NCBI GenBank assembly: GCA_019400425.1
Contig: JAFREE010000173.1
Coordinates: forward strand, 1 to 50,671
Length of the DNA: 50,671 nucleotides
From: Hymenochaete sp. R1
Lineage: Eukaryota > Basidiomycota > Agaricomycetes > Hymenochaetales > Hymenochaetaceae
Direction of reading: 5' to 3'
Shown: positions 23,672 through 34,896 of the stretch, piece after piece
How positions within the stretch are numbered: position 1 is the stretch's first letter
How the letters are laid out: every line of letters starts with the position of its first letter
The notes under the pieces: model-generated
Told to the model about the DNA's origin: nothing
Databases searched by the model: none
Seen by the model: the letters and a program-made list of their open reading frames with translations, nothing else
Program-made: the position numbers and the translations under genes

Positions 23672-26600
23672 TCAATAATTCAGCTCGACATCACCTTCTG
23701 CGACTAAGTCCATATCATGATAGCTGACTTTTCGACCCGCCGCTGCTCTCGGATCCTCCTTCGCATCCGGAGGGGGTGGTGGCATAACCCTCCCGTTACG
23801 CCTAGGACCGCCTCCAGGAGCGGCTGCGCCCGCACCCACACTCGCGGTAGCCTCAAACGATGGTTTCGCTGGTAAGCCTACGATGCCATGGTGTGAAGGG
23901 AGTGAACCTCCTCCAAGCCCTTCCATTGCCGGAGCAAACCCACCAATCCTATCACCGAGTCGCGGGCCTCCGCCTGATGATAACGGCGGCTCGTCGCGCA
24001 GATTTCTCATCGGCGCAGGTTGAGGTAGCCCCTGGGGAGGATAGTATGCTCCATACGCACCACCGGCATAAGGGTCCCCGCCGCCATTTGCATATGGCGG
24101 GTACTGTCCGGGGAAAGCGTAATATGGAACAGGAGGAACGCCTGGTCCAGGAATGCCCAATGGCACACCATTACGCCCGTAGTCAGCTACGTTTGGAGGC
24201 ATACGTTGGAGACCATATGCTTGGGGAGCTACGGCGGGACCATTGCCGACCTGTGGAGGATAATGCGTAAGAGGCTGGATGCGCTGAGGGTCCAAGGCAA
24301 AGTTATTGAAGTACGGAAGCTACACCAGATACATTAATGACATTCCGTGCTTGGGTAAGAGATTGGATGTCCGAAGTGCTCACCTCGTCAAGCTGATTTA
24401 CAAGTTCTGGATGCTTGTTTGCAACATGTTTTTCGACGAAAGACGTGGCCTTGAAGAGCTTCGAGCATGTTTTGCACCTGAACTTGCCCTCGTCTTCCTG
24501 CTTGATGTGTGTTTGAACGGCCTTCGTGAGTTCACTTTCAATATAAGTGAGGAAGGCCATTCTTCGTGATACGTTCAAGATTCTACTTACTCCTCATATC
24601 GTTTCCCTCCGTAATCACGAACGTCGATATTATCACGGTTGACAAGAAGCGCAATTTTAGCGTCAAATGTTTCTATCCACCGCTCATCTGATATTTTTGG
24701 CATCAGCAATGAAATCATACTGAAAATAATAACTTACCGCTCCTCCTGCCCTCATTCCTCGGATCTTTATCTCTCGGTTTACTCTTGTTCTCCGACTCCT
24801 TCTTATCATTATCCGCCCTCTTCTCCGGATCATCCTCACGGATATCTCCATCACCATCGGGTTTTATGACTTCCGTATCTGCATCCTCGTCTTTCGGCTT
24901 CACCTCAGGCTTGCCGTTCTCAGCGGGAGGTGTCGCAGAAAGAGGCTTTCGAACGTGCATGATGCATTTTCTCTGCAGCTCCTCGACATGATCGCAAATC
25001 GCGGCGCAATAGTAGCAAGCATTGAAGGCAGCTCGGAGATAAGCTAGGTGTAGGTCTAAAGCGATTGTGTTCTTTCGAAAAGCAATAACGTCAAGGCTTA
25101 GAGAGACGGAAAATAAATACAACCCAAACCTTCTTAGTATCTTGTGCCTTTGCGGCTGCGTCATCCTCTGGCTCGGCAAACTCAGATACAAGCCTCGCAA
25201 TACGCCTCTCGATAGCATCGCTTCCTCTTTCGGCGGGCGGTTCATCTTCAGTTGTCGCATCAAGAGTCAGCACGTCTTGCTCAATAATCGACGTTCCGTT
25301 TTCCCCATTCTGATCTTTCTTAGATTCTTCCGACTCAATGTTCCCGTCCGCAGGGGGGTCATCACTACTCAACGACGGTGGAGGTTGCTTGAATGTACGA
25401 GCTTGCTCATATTCGTCCTCCAACGCAAACACAAGACGCTTCGCTTGGTCAAGATCTTGCGCAATCCGTTCCGGTTTGCTGAGTGCTTCTGGCGCATATC
25501 GTATCCGGCTTGAAAATGGCTCTGAATTGTGGTTCATGTGTAACTTGAAGCCCTCAATCTTTATGAAAGGGTCAGCAACAATCAAGAGACAACAAATAAT
25601 GGAAGATTAAATGATTCGCACCTTTCTCTCGCTTAGGACTGCAATGTGATTCTGAACATCGGTGCCGTGTTCAAACTTGATCCATCCAGCTCGGTAGTAG
25701 TTGCGCTTTTGCATAGGATCACCAAGTGCCAGATAGACAAAGCCGTTTAAATTCCGGAGAGCCTATCCCCCCAAAACAGGAAGACTCAATCATTGCAGTA
25801 TTGAAATGTTATATTCACTCACAGCTTCGAGTTTGACTCTTCCAATATCGGGAGGTATGGTGCGAATCATTACTTGCTCATCCTCGGGCATAACGGAAAT
25901 TTCTCTGTTGCCGCCTCTCTGCGAGCCACGAATAACGTTGCTGGTCACACCAGCCCTTGTGTCTCCAGCATCGTCTTCACCTTCGGGACCCATCCCGAAG
26001 TCGTCGTCATTTTTCACAGAAGACTCAAGAGGTTCGAGAGCTCCGTTCTCAGGTGCAATAGATCCATCTTTCATCATCGGGATCGAGTCGTTCAAGTCCA
26101 CTTCATCGATATTCGTCGAGTCGAATTTACCACTGTCCAAGTCATTTACAAATTGATTCACCCGGCCCCGCCAACCTACTTTCCGAACTCGAGTTCTCAA
26201 GTTCGTAAACTCTGGAGACGGATCATACCGTTCCGCAAACCAAGGAGATTTCCTGTGGTAATCGAACAAAGTTTGAAGCTACGGTACAATGAATTCAGTA
26301 AGTGTGGTCCCAAACGGCTTTTCCCAGGGAACGACAAATAAAACACGAGAAGACTTGATGAAACATATAGTTGGACGACAAAGATTTAGCAATAAGAAAA
26401 TAAACGAATCATAACTGACCTGCTGGGTTAGAAACTCTTTTTTGTATTTTTCCCACTTCGCTTTGATGCCATTTCTCGGCCGTGTCCCATCGCCCGCTTC
26501 CTGCTCTGCCACTTTGTCGGCAGCATCCTCCTCAGCAGCTTGTTGAGGATAATACCAGCGGAACCAGTCAGCATATTGCTTAAGACTAGCAGGGGCATCG

Positions 26601-27112
26601 AATGTATGGGGATCGGGAGGAGCAGCCCGGTATGAACGTGAGCCATGGCCATGACGATAGTCACGGGTACGTGAGGGAGAATGATCATGACCCCGGTGTG
26701 GATCTAGCCCATTGCGTGAGATGTCATTGTCATTCGAGAGAACGACTTTGATATACCGTAATCATCATAACGAGGCCTAGGATCATAACGGTCCCTCTCA
26801 TAAGGAGACATGGACCGACGGCGCTTACGAGCTGTTTTCAGTATGGTTCGAGTCAGATATAATTTCAGGGGAAAAAAAGAAAGAAATGAAAAACGAGCCA
26901 TCGTCATAACCCGGGCTTCGACTTCTTCCCCTCCGGTAGTCGTATGGACCTCTTTCCCGGTCCCAGGACCCAGGGTCTCTGTCTCTACCATAGGAGTCCC
27001 AGTCGCGCTTATACGAGTCACCATAAGGGCCTCTGCTGTATGATCCACGGGGTGAACGAGACCGATCACTCCGAGGAGGCGGTGGGGCATGACTGCCGGA
27101 CCACGACGACAT
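23672..27112 (-). CDS. ARS2: ARS2/SERRATE homologue, cap-binding complex partner
   Basis: Nuclear zinc-finger protein that links the cap-binding complex to RNA export, processing or decay. Exons (minus): 27112..26911, 26831..26757, 26703..26420, 26278..25823, 25762..25622, 25558..25130, 25071..24738, 24687..24591, 24534..24384, 24319..23672; about 938 residues. An RS/RD-rich N-terminus (SRSPRGSYSRG, KRRRSMSPYERDRY) leads into the conserved block SLKQYADWFRWYYPQ, NGIKAKWEKYKKEF, FDYHRKSPWFAERYDP. Later come the RRM-like ALRNLNGFVYLALGDP and GWIKFEHGTDVQNH, then a C2H2 finger FRCKTCSKLFKATSFVEKHVANKHPEL (about residue 690-715). The C-terminus is Pro/Gly-rich. Intron 1 could use the GT donor at 26910 or a GC donor at 26898; both keep frame and differ by four residues. 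Confidence 0.92.
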
Positions 27113-28328
27113 ATCTAATGTGGCGAATGTGCAAGTCGTTAACTGAGAGTTCGAAGGTACGTATTGCAGTCAGTAACGGCTTTGAAGCTGGTGTGATGGA
27201 GAGCGGAGAGAGAGCATCGGAGCGAGAAGAGATTAGAGGCAAGGTAACAGAGAAGCTGGAGCATGATGAAGGACAGACCTCTTGGACAGTCGACGTGCGC
27301 GTACGATGAGCTGGTTGGTGGACTCAGTGGACGTCGTCGACGATGACCGTCACAGTCTATCGTGGGTCCAAATGCGACGCGCTCGATTGTGAGCGGAGAT
27401 TGAAAACGCAAATTACGTAATATAGATACTCTCACGATGGAGTCTAGTGATGACTAGTACTGCCAGTGACGCCCGACCAGTCGCTTTCGTCCCGCTTCGC
27501 CTTTCACCATGAAATAGTTGCGTATAACCTATAGCAGCATCATTGAGCCGTACGCCGATAGACTTTATTGTAGTGGTCGGTAGAAACCGAGTGCTCAAGG
27601 CGTGAATTCCTTACCGTATGTCGCGTTTCTGGAGATCAGATCATGCTCATTGGCTTCGGGCGGACCTCTCTTTTTCTCGCATTTGATTGGGAAAGCAAGT
27701 CCCGCTACAGGTCGGAGCTTTTGGTGTGCATTTCGTTTTGATTGATAGAGATTCTGTTGACGTGGGGGACGTGGGAGTGCTTGGTGTCTGGTGGATACAG
27801 ATGGGATTTGATACACACCTTGTCGGCGAGACAAAAAAATCTGGGTGCAATGGTCAACCGGTGAAGCCGAACCATTACTTATCATCTTCTCAGACTGGCA
27901 CGGTTTCTCTCGCGTGCCAAAAGCTTTATGTCAAAGAACTCGCGCAAAGGTTGTCGGGCTACGCGGGGAGACCGAAGCTCAGTCGTGGCGGGTAGCCAGG
28001 ACGCACTCCCGGCTTTAGGATTCCCATAACAACGACCCACGTTAAAGGTACACCACAGCGGTCGGGCGCCAGCATATATTCTCAGCGAAAGAGGATACAG
28101 CGACGTCCACCGCTTGTCTTCGTTCCCCGTTGTTGCCGTCAGTGCTTCACCTGCCACTGTGAGTGCTCCTCATACTTCTCTCAAGTGGAAAGTCCATCGA
28201 ATTGACAGAGCGTTTACAGCCTTTCCTTTTCGACTTCTACTCTTTGGGCTGCCTGGTAGCGCCCCTGGTTTATCTTTATTTTCTTTCATCTTTCATCTTG
28301 CCAGCCAAGTCTTCAGCATCTAGCAACA
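27113..28328. other. Divergent intergenic, ARS2 / RDS1-like
   Basis: About 1.2 kb between two start codons. It should hold both promoters. A long pyrimidine-rich leader (28180-28320) precedes the RDS1-like start. Short frames here match no family. Confidence 0.5.
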
Positions 28329-29645
28329 ATGTTCATCGCGGGCTCCCTTATCCTTTCCCTTCTCGTATCATCGGCCGCTGGTCTGCCCGTTCGAAGACAG
28401 GCTGCGGGAAACTCCTCAGACTTGCTCGTTTTAAGTAAGTTTTCAGCGTCATCGCACACTATTTTATTGATTTTTGTTGTTGTAGAATTCGCCAACGTCT
28501 TAGAGCAGCTCGAATCCCAGTTTTACACGGAAGCGCTATCGAAGTTCCAGACTTCCGACTTTACTTCGGCAGGCTTTTCTGATGCCTCTGTGCCAATCCA
28601 ACAATTTACAAACATCGTTTCCGATGAAACCACGCACACAACTGTTCTTGAGCAAACGATCCAGAGTCTTGGTGACTCGGCCATCACGGGATGCTCGTTC
28701 GACTTTTCGTCTGTGCTTACCGATGTTTCTACGATGGCCCCCGTTGCTCGTTTGGTTGAGAATGTTGGTGTTGGAGCATATCTGGGCGCTGCTCATTTGG
28801 TGACGGACCCGGTCCTGCTCACTGCTGCAGCGAGTATCCTAACCGTCGAAGCCCGTCACCAAACAATGCTCAATGTACTCAACGGCGGAACAGCCATTCC
28901 CGCGGCTTTCGACATCCCATTGGTACCCCAGGAAGTCCTTGCGATTGCCGGAAGCTTCATCTCGGGCTGCAGCACAGGCATCGACGCGCTCCCCGCACTC
29001 ACGGTCACCAATTCAGGCCCAATTCAGGCGGGTACGTCGCTCAGCTTCAAGTTCGATGCAATGGGTAGCCAAGATACGTCGAAGCTCTCGTGCCAGATGC
29101 TTTTAGGTGGCCAACCGTTCTCCCTTGCGCTTCCTTTCGACCAGTGCGTCGTCCCACAAGGCCTCGTTGGCCCCGTCGCGGTCTATGTCACCAACGACAC
29201 CCAACCACTTGCCAACAATCCTCGTGACCGCTTCCTCGGGAACATCATCGCGGGCCCAACAATGGCCTTCCTCGACAACTCAACCGAAGCCATCAGCAAT
29301 GCAATCCGCACCGGCGGCTCCGCCTCCTCGTCCGGCTCAGAATCTGGCTCTGGGTCCGCGTCCGGATCTGACGCTGGTTCGACCATCAGTTCGACTCAGA
29401 CGATATCTCCTGAGGAGGCAAGCAGCATCGCCGCAGCTGGAGGCGCGAGTGCCACTGCGAGTGCAAGCGGCACTGCGGCGACTGATGGGAGCTCGCTCCC
29501 GTCATCAGCGAACTTGACGACGGGTGCATCTGCTGATGGCGCGATAAATGTCGATGGGTGGACGTTTGTTCCCGCTGCATCCGCGAGTGCAACACTTGCG
29601 TCCGCTTCTGCGTCTGGCGCTGCGTCAGCATCAGCATCAGCTTAG
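28329..29645 (+). CDS. RDS1: RDS1-like secreted ferritin-fold stress protein
   Basis: Fungal RDS1-type proteins respond to stress or starvation; their biochemical role is not settled. Exons: 28329..28434 and 28486..29645; 421 residues. A signal peptide is clear (MFIAGSLILSLLVSSAAG, likely cut near residue 17-20), followed by the basic PVRRQ. The ferritin-like helices carry candidate metal ligands: EQLESQFYTEAL, SDETTHTTVLEQTI, and TVEARHQTMLN. A second domain of about 90 residues follows (TVTNSGPIQAGTSLSFKFD..., two cysteines). The last ~110 residues are a Ser/Ala/Gly-rich low-complexity tail suggestive of O-glycosylation or cell-wall attachment. The 51-nt intron is a multiple of three, so the frame is open across it; KFANVLEQ fits only after removal. 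Confidence 0.85.
   Translation: MFIAGSLILSLLVSSAAGLPVRRQAAGNSSDLLVLSKFSASSHTILLIFVVVEFANVLEQLESQFYTEALSKFQTSDFTSAGFSDASVPIQQFTNIVSDETTHTTVLEQTIQSLGDSAITGCSFDFSSVLTDVSTMAPVARLVENVGVGAYLGAAHLVTDPVLLTAAASILTVEARHQTMLNVLNGGTAIPAAFDIPLVPQEVLAIAGSFISGCSTGIDALPALTVTNSGPIQAGTSLSFKFDAMGSQDTSKLSCQMLLGGQPFSLALPFDQCVVPQGLVGPVAVYVTNDTQPLANNPRDRFLGNIIAGPTMAFLDNSTEAISNAIRTGGSASSSGSESGSGSASGSDAGSTISSTQTISPEEASSIAAAGGASATASASGTAATDGSSLPSSANLTTGASADGAINVDGWTFVPAASASATLASASASGAASASASA
29318..29645 (+). repeat. Ser/Ala/Gly low-complexity tail in RDS1-like gene
   Basis: Codons for SGS, SAS and ASA recur in this coding stretch without a fixed unit length. It is typical of fungal cell-wall or GPI-type proteins, but the final residues are not strongly hydrophobic, so a GPI signal is not convincing. 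Confidence 0.6.
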
Positions 29646-30446
29646 TTTGATGATTGTTTTCCTCCGTTCGTGTGTATTGCGTGGATTGAGTGTTGTAAAT
29701 AATTTCGGACACTTCACATGGACTTCGACGTTTTCTGTTTCCCGATTACTCTGGTGAAGGTTCTGGGCGATTCGCATTGATATTGTTGCTGCGATGTTAG
29801 GCTTTCTGGCTTGCCTGGTGCACCACCTTTACTTTCTTCCAATGATATTATTTCCTTCCTTTTTCCCGAGTCATTAAGATCGCGTTCGTCTTTCTGTGTA
29901 TGTTTTTGTTGTTGTTTGTTTCTTTTCTACGAGGCGATTACTAGACGACGGTGTTCATGGCGATTACAATTCCAAGCCTGTAGCGTAGCAGCAAACTATG
30001 CAAAGGAACTCTTCTACGGGTTCTGTAATGGTGCTTAATTCTGCTCGCAGATGATGCCAATAAACATCAGTATGTGATGATTATTCATTGGCCCAGAACG
30101 ATATGTCCGTGATGGTGATAGGTTGCCACAGTGACTGCAGAGTGCTACCATAGTCCGGGTTTGACTATTTATGGGTGTGGTATTTTTAGGCATTGACTCA
30201 ACTCAGTGGGGTATACTTGGTATACTTGCTTATTCAAGCCTCTCCTTCGTACATCTTCACAGTTCCGAGTTGATAAAGTCACAGCTAAGCCAATAAAGCC
30301 TTGCCCAAGCAATTGTGATAATAGATCAGAGACTGGATTGCTAGATTGTGTCAATCCATGAATATTCCTGAAGTACATAACAAGTTTAGAGAAGAAAACC
30401 CGAAATCCTGCAACGAGGTCCTAAGCTCTCGGCTTGTGAGAGTAGC
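29646..30446. other. Convergent intergenic, RDS1-like / orphan
   Basis: About 0.8 kb between two stop codons. It holds T-rich 3' UTR sequence for the RDS1-like gene and nothing else recognised. Confidence 0.5.
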
Positions 30447-32039
30447 TCATTCTGTAGTCTCTTCATTAAGCGAATTAGAATAAACGTCAAGGGCTTGTTT
30501 CTCGAGAGTTTTGACTTTCTTACGCTCGTCCGTCACTTCTATGATCCCTGCTACAAGAGCATCATCCGCTGCCTTAGATCCAGCGCTCTCAAGGACGTCG
30601 TGACCGGCTGATAGAGCCTCAATGGACAAGGTAGCGGAGGAAATATGCATCGAGCCCTCAGAAATCTGTTCAGTGAAAGCGCATACTCGGGTGACGAGGT
30701 CATTTTTCGCATCACTGGCACTCTCGCCCTCCCAGCCCTTAGCTACAATCCATGCATTGATGTGGACAAGTAGGAGTTCGTCGATACCCTTGAAGGCTGC
30801 TTGTGCGGCGTGCCTGGGAGCCCTTCTCTTGTTTTTCTTGTATAGCTTCGGGTTGTCAAGGTCTCTGTCACCTTCAAGCTGCTTCGTAATTGAGCCATGG
30901 CGTTTCAAAAGAAAGGTTCGGCCCCTGATTTCAAGGCGAAGATACTCAATGGAAAGTTGAATGACGTCGGAGTGATAGTTACCAGATAAAGCCTTAAATT
31001 GCTCGAGAGTGTTCTTGATTGGCATCAATTTGCCATTGACCGCATTGGTAGCCGCACGAACGTCGTCAGAAAGCCTAGTTTGGGGGTTGTCAATCTCCAT
31101 CTCGAGGTTATGGAAATAATTTGTCGCGATTCTGATCATAGATTGGAGCAAGTCTCTCAACTGTACAGGAGAAAGCGAGAGCCTGAGACGCCGCTTCTGC
31201 CTGGGAGGCGCCTTCGAGTTTTCCCAGTCAAAAGTACGCCCCGGAAATAGCGAATCGAGCCTGGCGCTTAAGTTGTCGAGGTTGGAAAGGTTCGTGATCT
31301 TGTCATTATAGGACATTACGAGCCCGCGGTCGATGTGGAGAGGCAATCTTCCAAAGCATACTGCTACAGACTCGGATGCCTCTGACACGTCAAGTAGACT
31401 TGACGGCTGGGGTTGGGAATGATCAGAGCGGGGAAGAAGGGAATCCAAAAGGTCGGGCATGCTACCCACAGCTTCACTATCATACGCCTGCATTTGCGAT
31501 TTCCAACCAGCAAAATAACCCGAGAAAATTTCGGCAGCGTCGGTACGCCCTTCCGAGAAGCGTCTGCGAATTGTACGCAATTGAGCAGCCCTCCAATTAT
31601 TATCTTGTCCCGTGAACCTTTCCCTGTTGGTATCGAGGAGCCGAACAAAGTACTCCAGCTCGCACTCTATGGCTTCACAAATAATTTTGTACGCGTCACT
31701 GCGAAGCTTCGCTACTTCGATGTGATCCTTGTTCAGATCATGGCCAACGTCCATATAGTTGCTGAAAAGTTTCTTCATAGCACTTATCTTGGGAGTAAGT
31801 CTTTTCTCCGGATCCTGAATCGGCTCACCTCCTTTCTTGGAAGCTTCTAAAATAACCTGGATGTCACCATGGTACTTCGCAATCCCACCGGCCAGATCAG
31901 AGACAAGTTTCAACTGCCCTCCAGCAAACGGCTCGGGGTGTGTGGCATTGCTGTAGGTTGCACGTCTCTTTGAGGGCGTCCCAGGTGGAAGAGTCTCGCG
32001 TCTCTTGCGAATTGATTCACCCCTTTGACCGCTAGGCAT
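30447..32039 (-). CDS. Uncharacterised intronless, charged helical protein (530 aa)
   Basis: No family recognised. One uninterrupted frame of 530 codons plus stop from the ATG at 32039 (MPSGQRGESIRKRRE); the frame stays open 29 codons further upstream, but the basic MPSG start looks natural. Basic clusters suggest nuclear location (PSKRR near the N-terminus, RQKRRLRLS mid-protein, KKNKRRAPRH late). The rest is long, mostly helical, rich in Asp/Glu/Lys/Arg and Leu, without cysteine pairs, a signal peptide or membrane segments. Being intronless is unusual here, where neighbours average several introns. Head to head with the EAF gene at a distance of about 0.95 kb. Real coding is likely from the length; function unknown. 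Confidence 0.7.
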   Translation of the reverse strand: MPSGQRGESIRKRRETLPPGTPSKRRATYSNATHPEPFAGGQLKLVSDLAGGIAKYHGDIQVILEASKKGGEPIQDPEKRLTPKISAMKKLFSNYMDVGHDLNKDHIEVAKLRSDAYKIICEAIECELEYFVRLLDTNRERFTGQDNNWRAAQLRTIRRRFSEGRTDAAEIFSGYFAGWKSQMQAYDSEAVGSMPDLLDSLLPRSDHSQPQPSSLLDVSEASESVAVCFGRLPLHIDRGLVMSYNDKITNLSNLDNLSARLDSLFPGRTFDWENSKAPPRQKRRLRLSLSPVQLRDLLQSMIRIATNYFHNLEMEIDNPQTRLSDDVRAATNAVNGKLMPIKNTLEQFKALSGNYHSDVIQLSIEYLRLEIRGRTFLLKRHGSITKQLEGDRDLDNPKLYKKNKRRAPRHAAQAAFKGIDELLLVHINAWIVAKGWEGESASDAKNDLVTRVCAFTEQISEGSMHISSATLSIEALSAGHDVLESAGSKAADDALVAGIIEVTDERKKVKTLEKQALDVYSNSLNEETTE

Positions 32040-32995
32040 AAGGACAAGTCGACAGTTGTGCGAAAGAATATATGTTGGGCTGTGAGGGAGGGGGAGTAGA
32101 ATTGAGTGTACAAAGCACGTCTTCAACCCGTCCGGTTAGACTGCGTCATTTGTTGTTTGAATTTCCTTTGCGGAGATGGGTCAATTTTGTGACTGACCGG
32201 AAGATTTGCAACATTATTGTAGACCATGGCTCTCTGCAACGGGAGGCCAATTTAGCAAGCAACCAGTTGACGCGCACTCGCGTGAGATTAGATGTCTACC
32301 ACCTTCAATTTCCACCTGAGATATACGTAGCCATAATTTTTTTGCGGATTGACGGAGTCCAGAATGTGTGTTTCAGAGGCGGAAATTAATAGCTTTGCGA
32401 GTACTTTGCGTCATATAAAAGAAGTCGCTTGACGTTTGATAAGCCAAAAGACTGGCCTAAGCATACGTGAGCTACAGAAGGGCTTAAATGTGTGTGTGAG
32501 AGGGTCTTGTACGGCAGGTATTATAATAACCATTGCTGGGGTTGTCACAGAGATTGGAGAGCCTGGGCATCTCGAGCTTGGCCATTTCAAATTGCGAAAA
32601 CAATAGCCATTGGTCAATTCAATACAATACAACAACATCATAGAGCTCACGAGAGTTCACTTTATTGTGAGTCCTTGCTTCGTAGACTACTAACGCTTCT
32701 GGGATCTCGAACTTCGTTTGCCATTTGATGATGGAGGTAGGGGAAAGACGTTTCGTCGATCGTAACCAGTACACTCGATACTCGATGCACCGACGGCACC
32801 GACTCGGCACCGTTAAGGAAATCAGTGCACGTGATGCGTCGAATTCCATTTTTGTCGGCGCTCGTGGTTCGTAGCTGAGACTCTGAGTCTTATTCACTAT
32901 CTCTCATCTCTGTGCACTCAATTGCTATCCCGTACCTCCTATATCCTCTCAAATCTAGAAAAACTCATTGACCTACTAGTGAACTTACCTTCACG
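32040..32995. other. Divergent intergenic, orphan / EAF gene
   Basis: About 0.95 kb. Promoters for the intronless orphan and EAF gene. No additional gene supported; a minus frame at 32619-32897 matches nothing. Confidence 0.5.
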
Positions 32996-34684
32996 ATGTC
33001 TGCGGGATCCTCACAATGGATTCCTCCGCAAGGACGTCATCGAGTTAACATCGGAGCATCCATGAATCGTTTTCTCAAGCAACGGAGGGGCGCCCCGCCG
33101 GTGAAATCGAACAAAGTCCCGACATCGGACTTCTACCACTTCAGATGTAGGCCATTCTACTACATCATAGCAAAAAACTATCGATGAAAAAGCATCGTGC
33201 TAATTTGTTGCCGTGATAGACAACTTCATGCCGGAGTCGGTTGACCCGACGAAGCCGGGAATACTAGACCTAACGACGAAGGATATCTCACAGGCGCGAG
33301 TTGAGCGGGCCAGCCAGCAGGTATGTGACCACTACATAATACTTTGAGTTAGGTGTTTATAAAGCTCTTTTTTTTTAAGTCCGACGAGGTGCACATCTTC
33401 CGCGGAAAGGAGGAGCCGGCGAAGGAGGTTGAATGCGTGTTGATTTTGGATCCCGAAAGTGGGGTATGTAACCTCTCATTCCGAATAACAATCACTATTG
33501 ATAGTGCATATTATTATCAGATGTTTACACTTGAGAAACTTGACTCGAGCCTAGTTCTTCATCATGAGGGTCGTGGCGCTCCGAAGGCACGAGCACCTTC
33601 TGCATCTCGTGAGTCTTCACAAAGCCAGGTGCTTTGTTATTCCTTCAACTTACTCACCTATTCGCTAGCTCATCCTTCCGCACCATCTCCCATCGCTTCC
33701 GCATCAAACATCGACGCCACGAACCAACTAGCTCGCAACTTGGAAAATACCCTTGCAGAGGACGACTCTGATGAAGATATCCCCCTAAGCGCTTCTTCGA
33801 AGATTGTTGCAGACAAGCGTAAGCAAGCAGCTCAGCTTCCGGCGGCGAAGTCCGCTGTAGTGGCCACGTCTAAAGCCGATAATGGGAAACCGAAGCCTAA
33901 GTTACGAGGCTCAGCACCTGCTCCTGCAGCGACGACCAAGACAGCCAAGGCGATTGACAATGCGTCGCCAAAGGCTAAAGTATCGACGAAGAGCAAGCCT
34001 ACCGCGTCAGGTACAGTGTCCAAGGCAGCACAGAGCCCAATCAAGGAGAAAACAAAGAATACTTTGGCCTCATCTCAACAACCACGTTCTATCACTGTGG
34101 ATGAAGAAGTGCTCGAGTTCGGGAAACCTGCGCAGGCTATGAAGCTGAAGCACGACCCTCCACCCTTGCCCTCATTTGCGACGACATCAAACAGCAATAC
34201 ACTGGCTTTACCCACATCATCTACTGGATTGGCGTTGCCCTCATCGAGCGGTTTCGTTTCTCTACCCACTGACCCTTCTGGTACGACCGCCCAAGATGAC
34301 GATGACGATGAAGATGAATGGGACGAAGTCGCAGGTGTGGGAGACTCCGTTCCTGCGCCTGTCGTTGCGAGCAGCGGTCTAGACGAAGATTCAATGTTCG
34401 GGGACGGTTTTGCAGACCAAATGGAAGAGATCAACGGCGACGAGATCAACGTGGATCAGTTTGCTGCAGAGATGGACAAGGAGCTGTTAGGTGGATTTGA
34501 GGAAGAGAATGATGGCGAAGGCGAAGAGGATGACGGGGCAGAGGATTACGATATGTTTGGTGAGCCTGAGGAGGCCCCGGTACTGCCCCCGCCGATATCG
34601 ATGAAGGATTTCGCGGGAGAAGGAATAGGAGACGACGACGAAGAGGACTATTCGTCGACGAGCGATGAGAGCGACGAGGATTAA
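32996..34684 (+). CDS. ELL-associated factor (EAF) transcription elongation protein
   Basis: EAF binds ELL and stimulates RNA polymerase II elongation. Exons: 32996..33146, 33220..33320, 33380..33463, 33521..33608, 33669..34684; 479 residues. The N-terminal EAF domain is complete: GRHRVNIGASMNRFL, SDFYHFRYNFMPESVD, VHIFRGKEEPAKEVECVLILD, FTLEKLDSSLVLHHEGRGA. The remaining ~330 residues are disordered and Lys/Ser/Ala-rich, then strongly acidic. Short acidic patches (DDDDDEDEWDEV, DEDSMFGDGF) and the terminal Asp/Glu run look like activation-type regions. The exon 4 donor is the GTGAGT at 33609; a nearby open frame through it breaks the reading phase. Identification from the domain pattern is firm. 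Confidence 0.88.
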
Positions 34685-34896
34685 AGCGATGGGTTTGAAA
34701 TGGAGTGCTATTGAAGTCGAATCTTACTGATCACTTGGAGACTCATGGAATATGCTGTGATTAAATGTTTTTGGGAGCCTTTTTGTAACTTACGATATAC
34801 TATAGATACCCCGATACTCCTTGAGATATTATATGCAGGTACTGCTTTAGATCGAGAAGGTGTGAACCGTCGAAAAAATAAAGGTGTCTGTCCGTC

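Noticed and set aside
26899..26911. GC donor for ARS2 intron 1 (ATG|GCTCGT)
   Set aside because: Both this and the GT donor at CCCGG|GTTATG keep frame. The GC site matches the donor consensus poorly, so GT was used in the model; not counted among the GC-AG introns.
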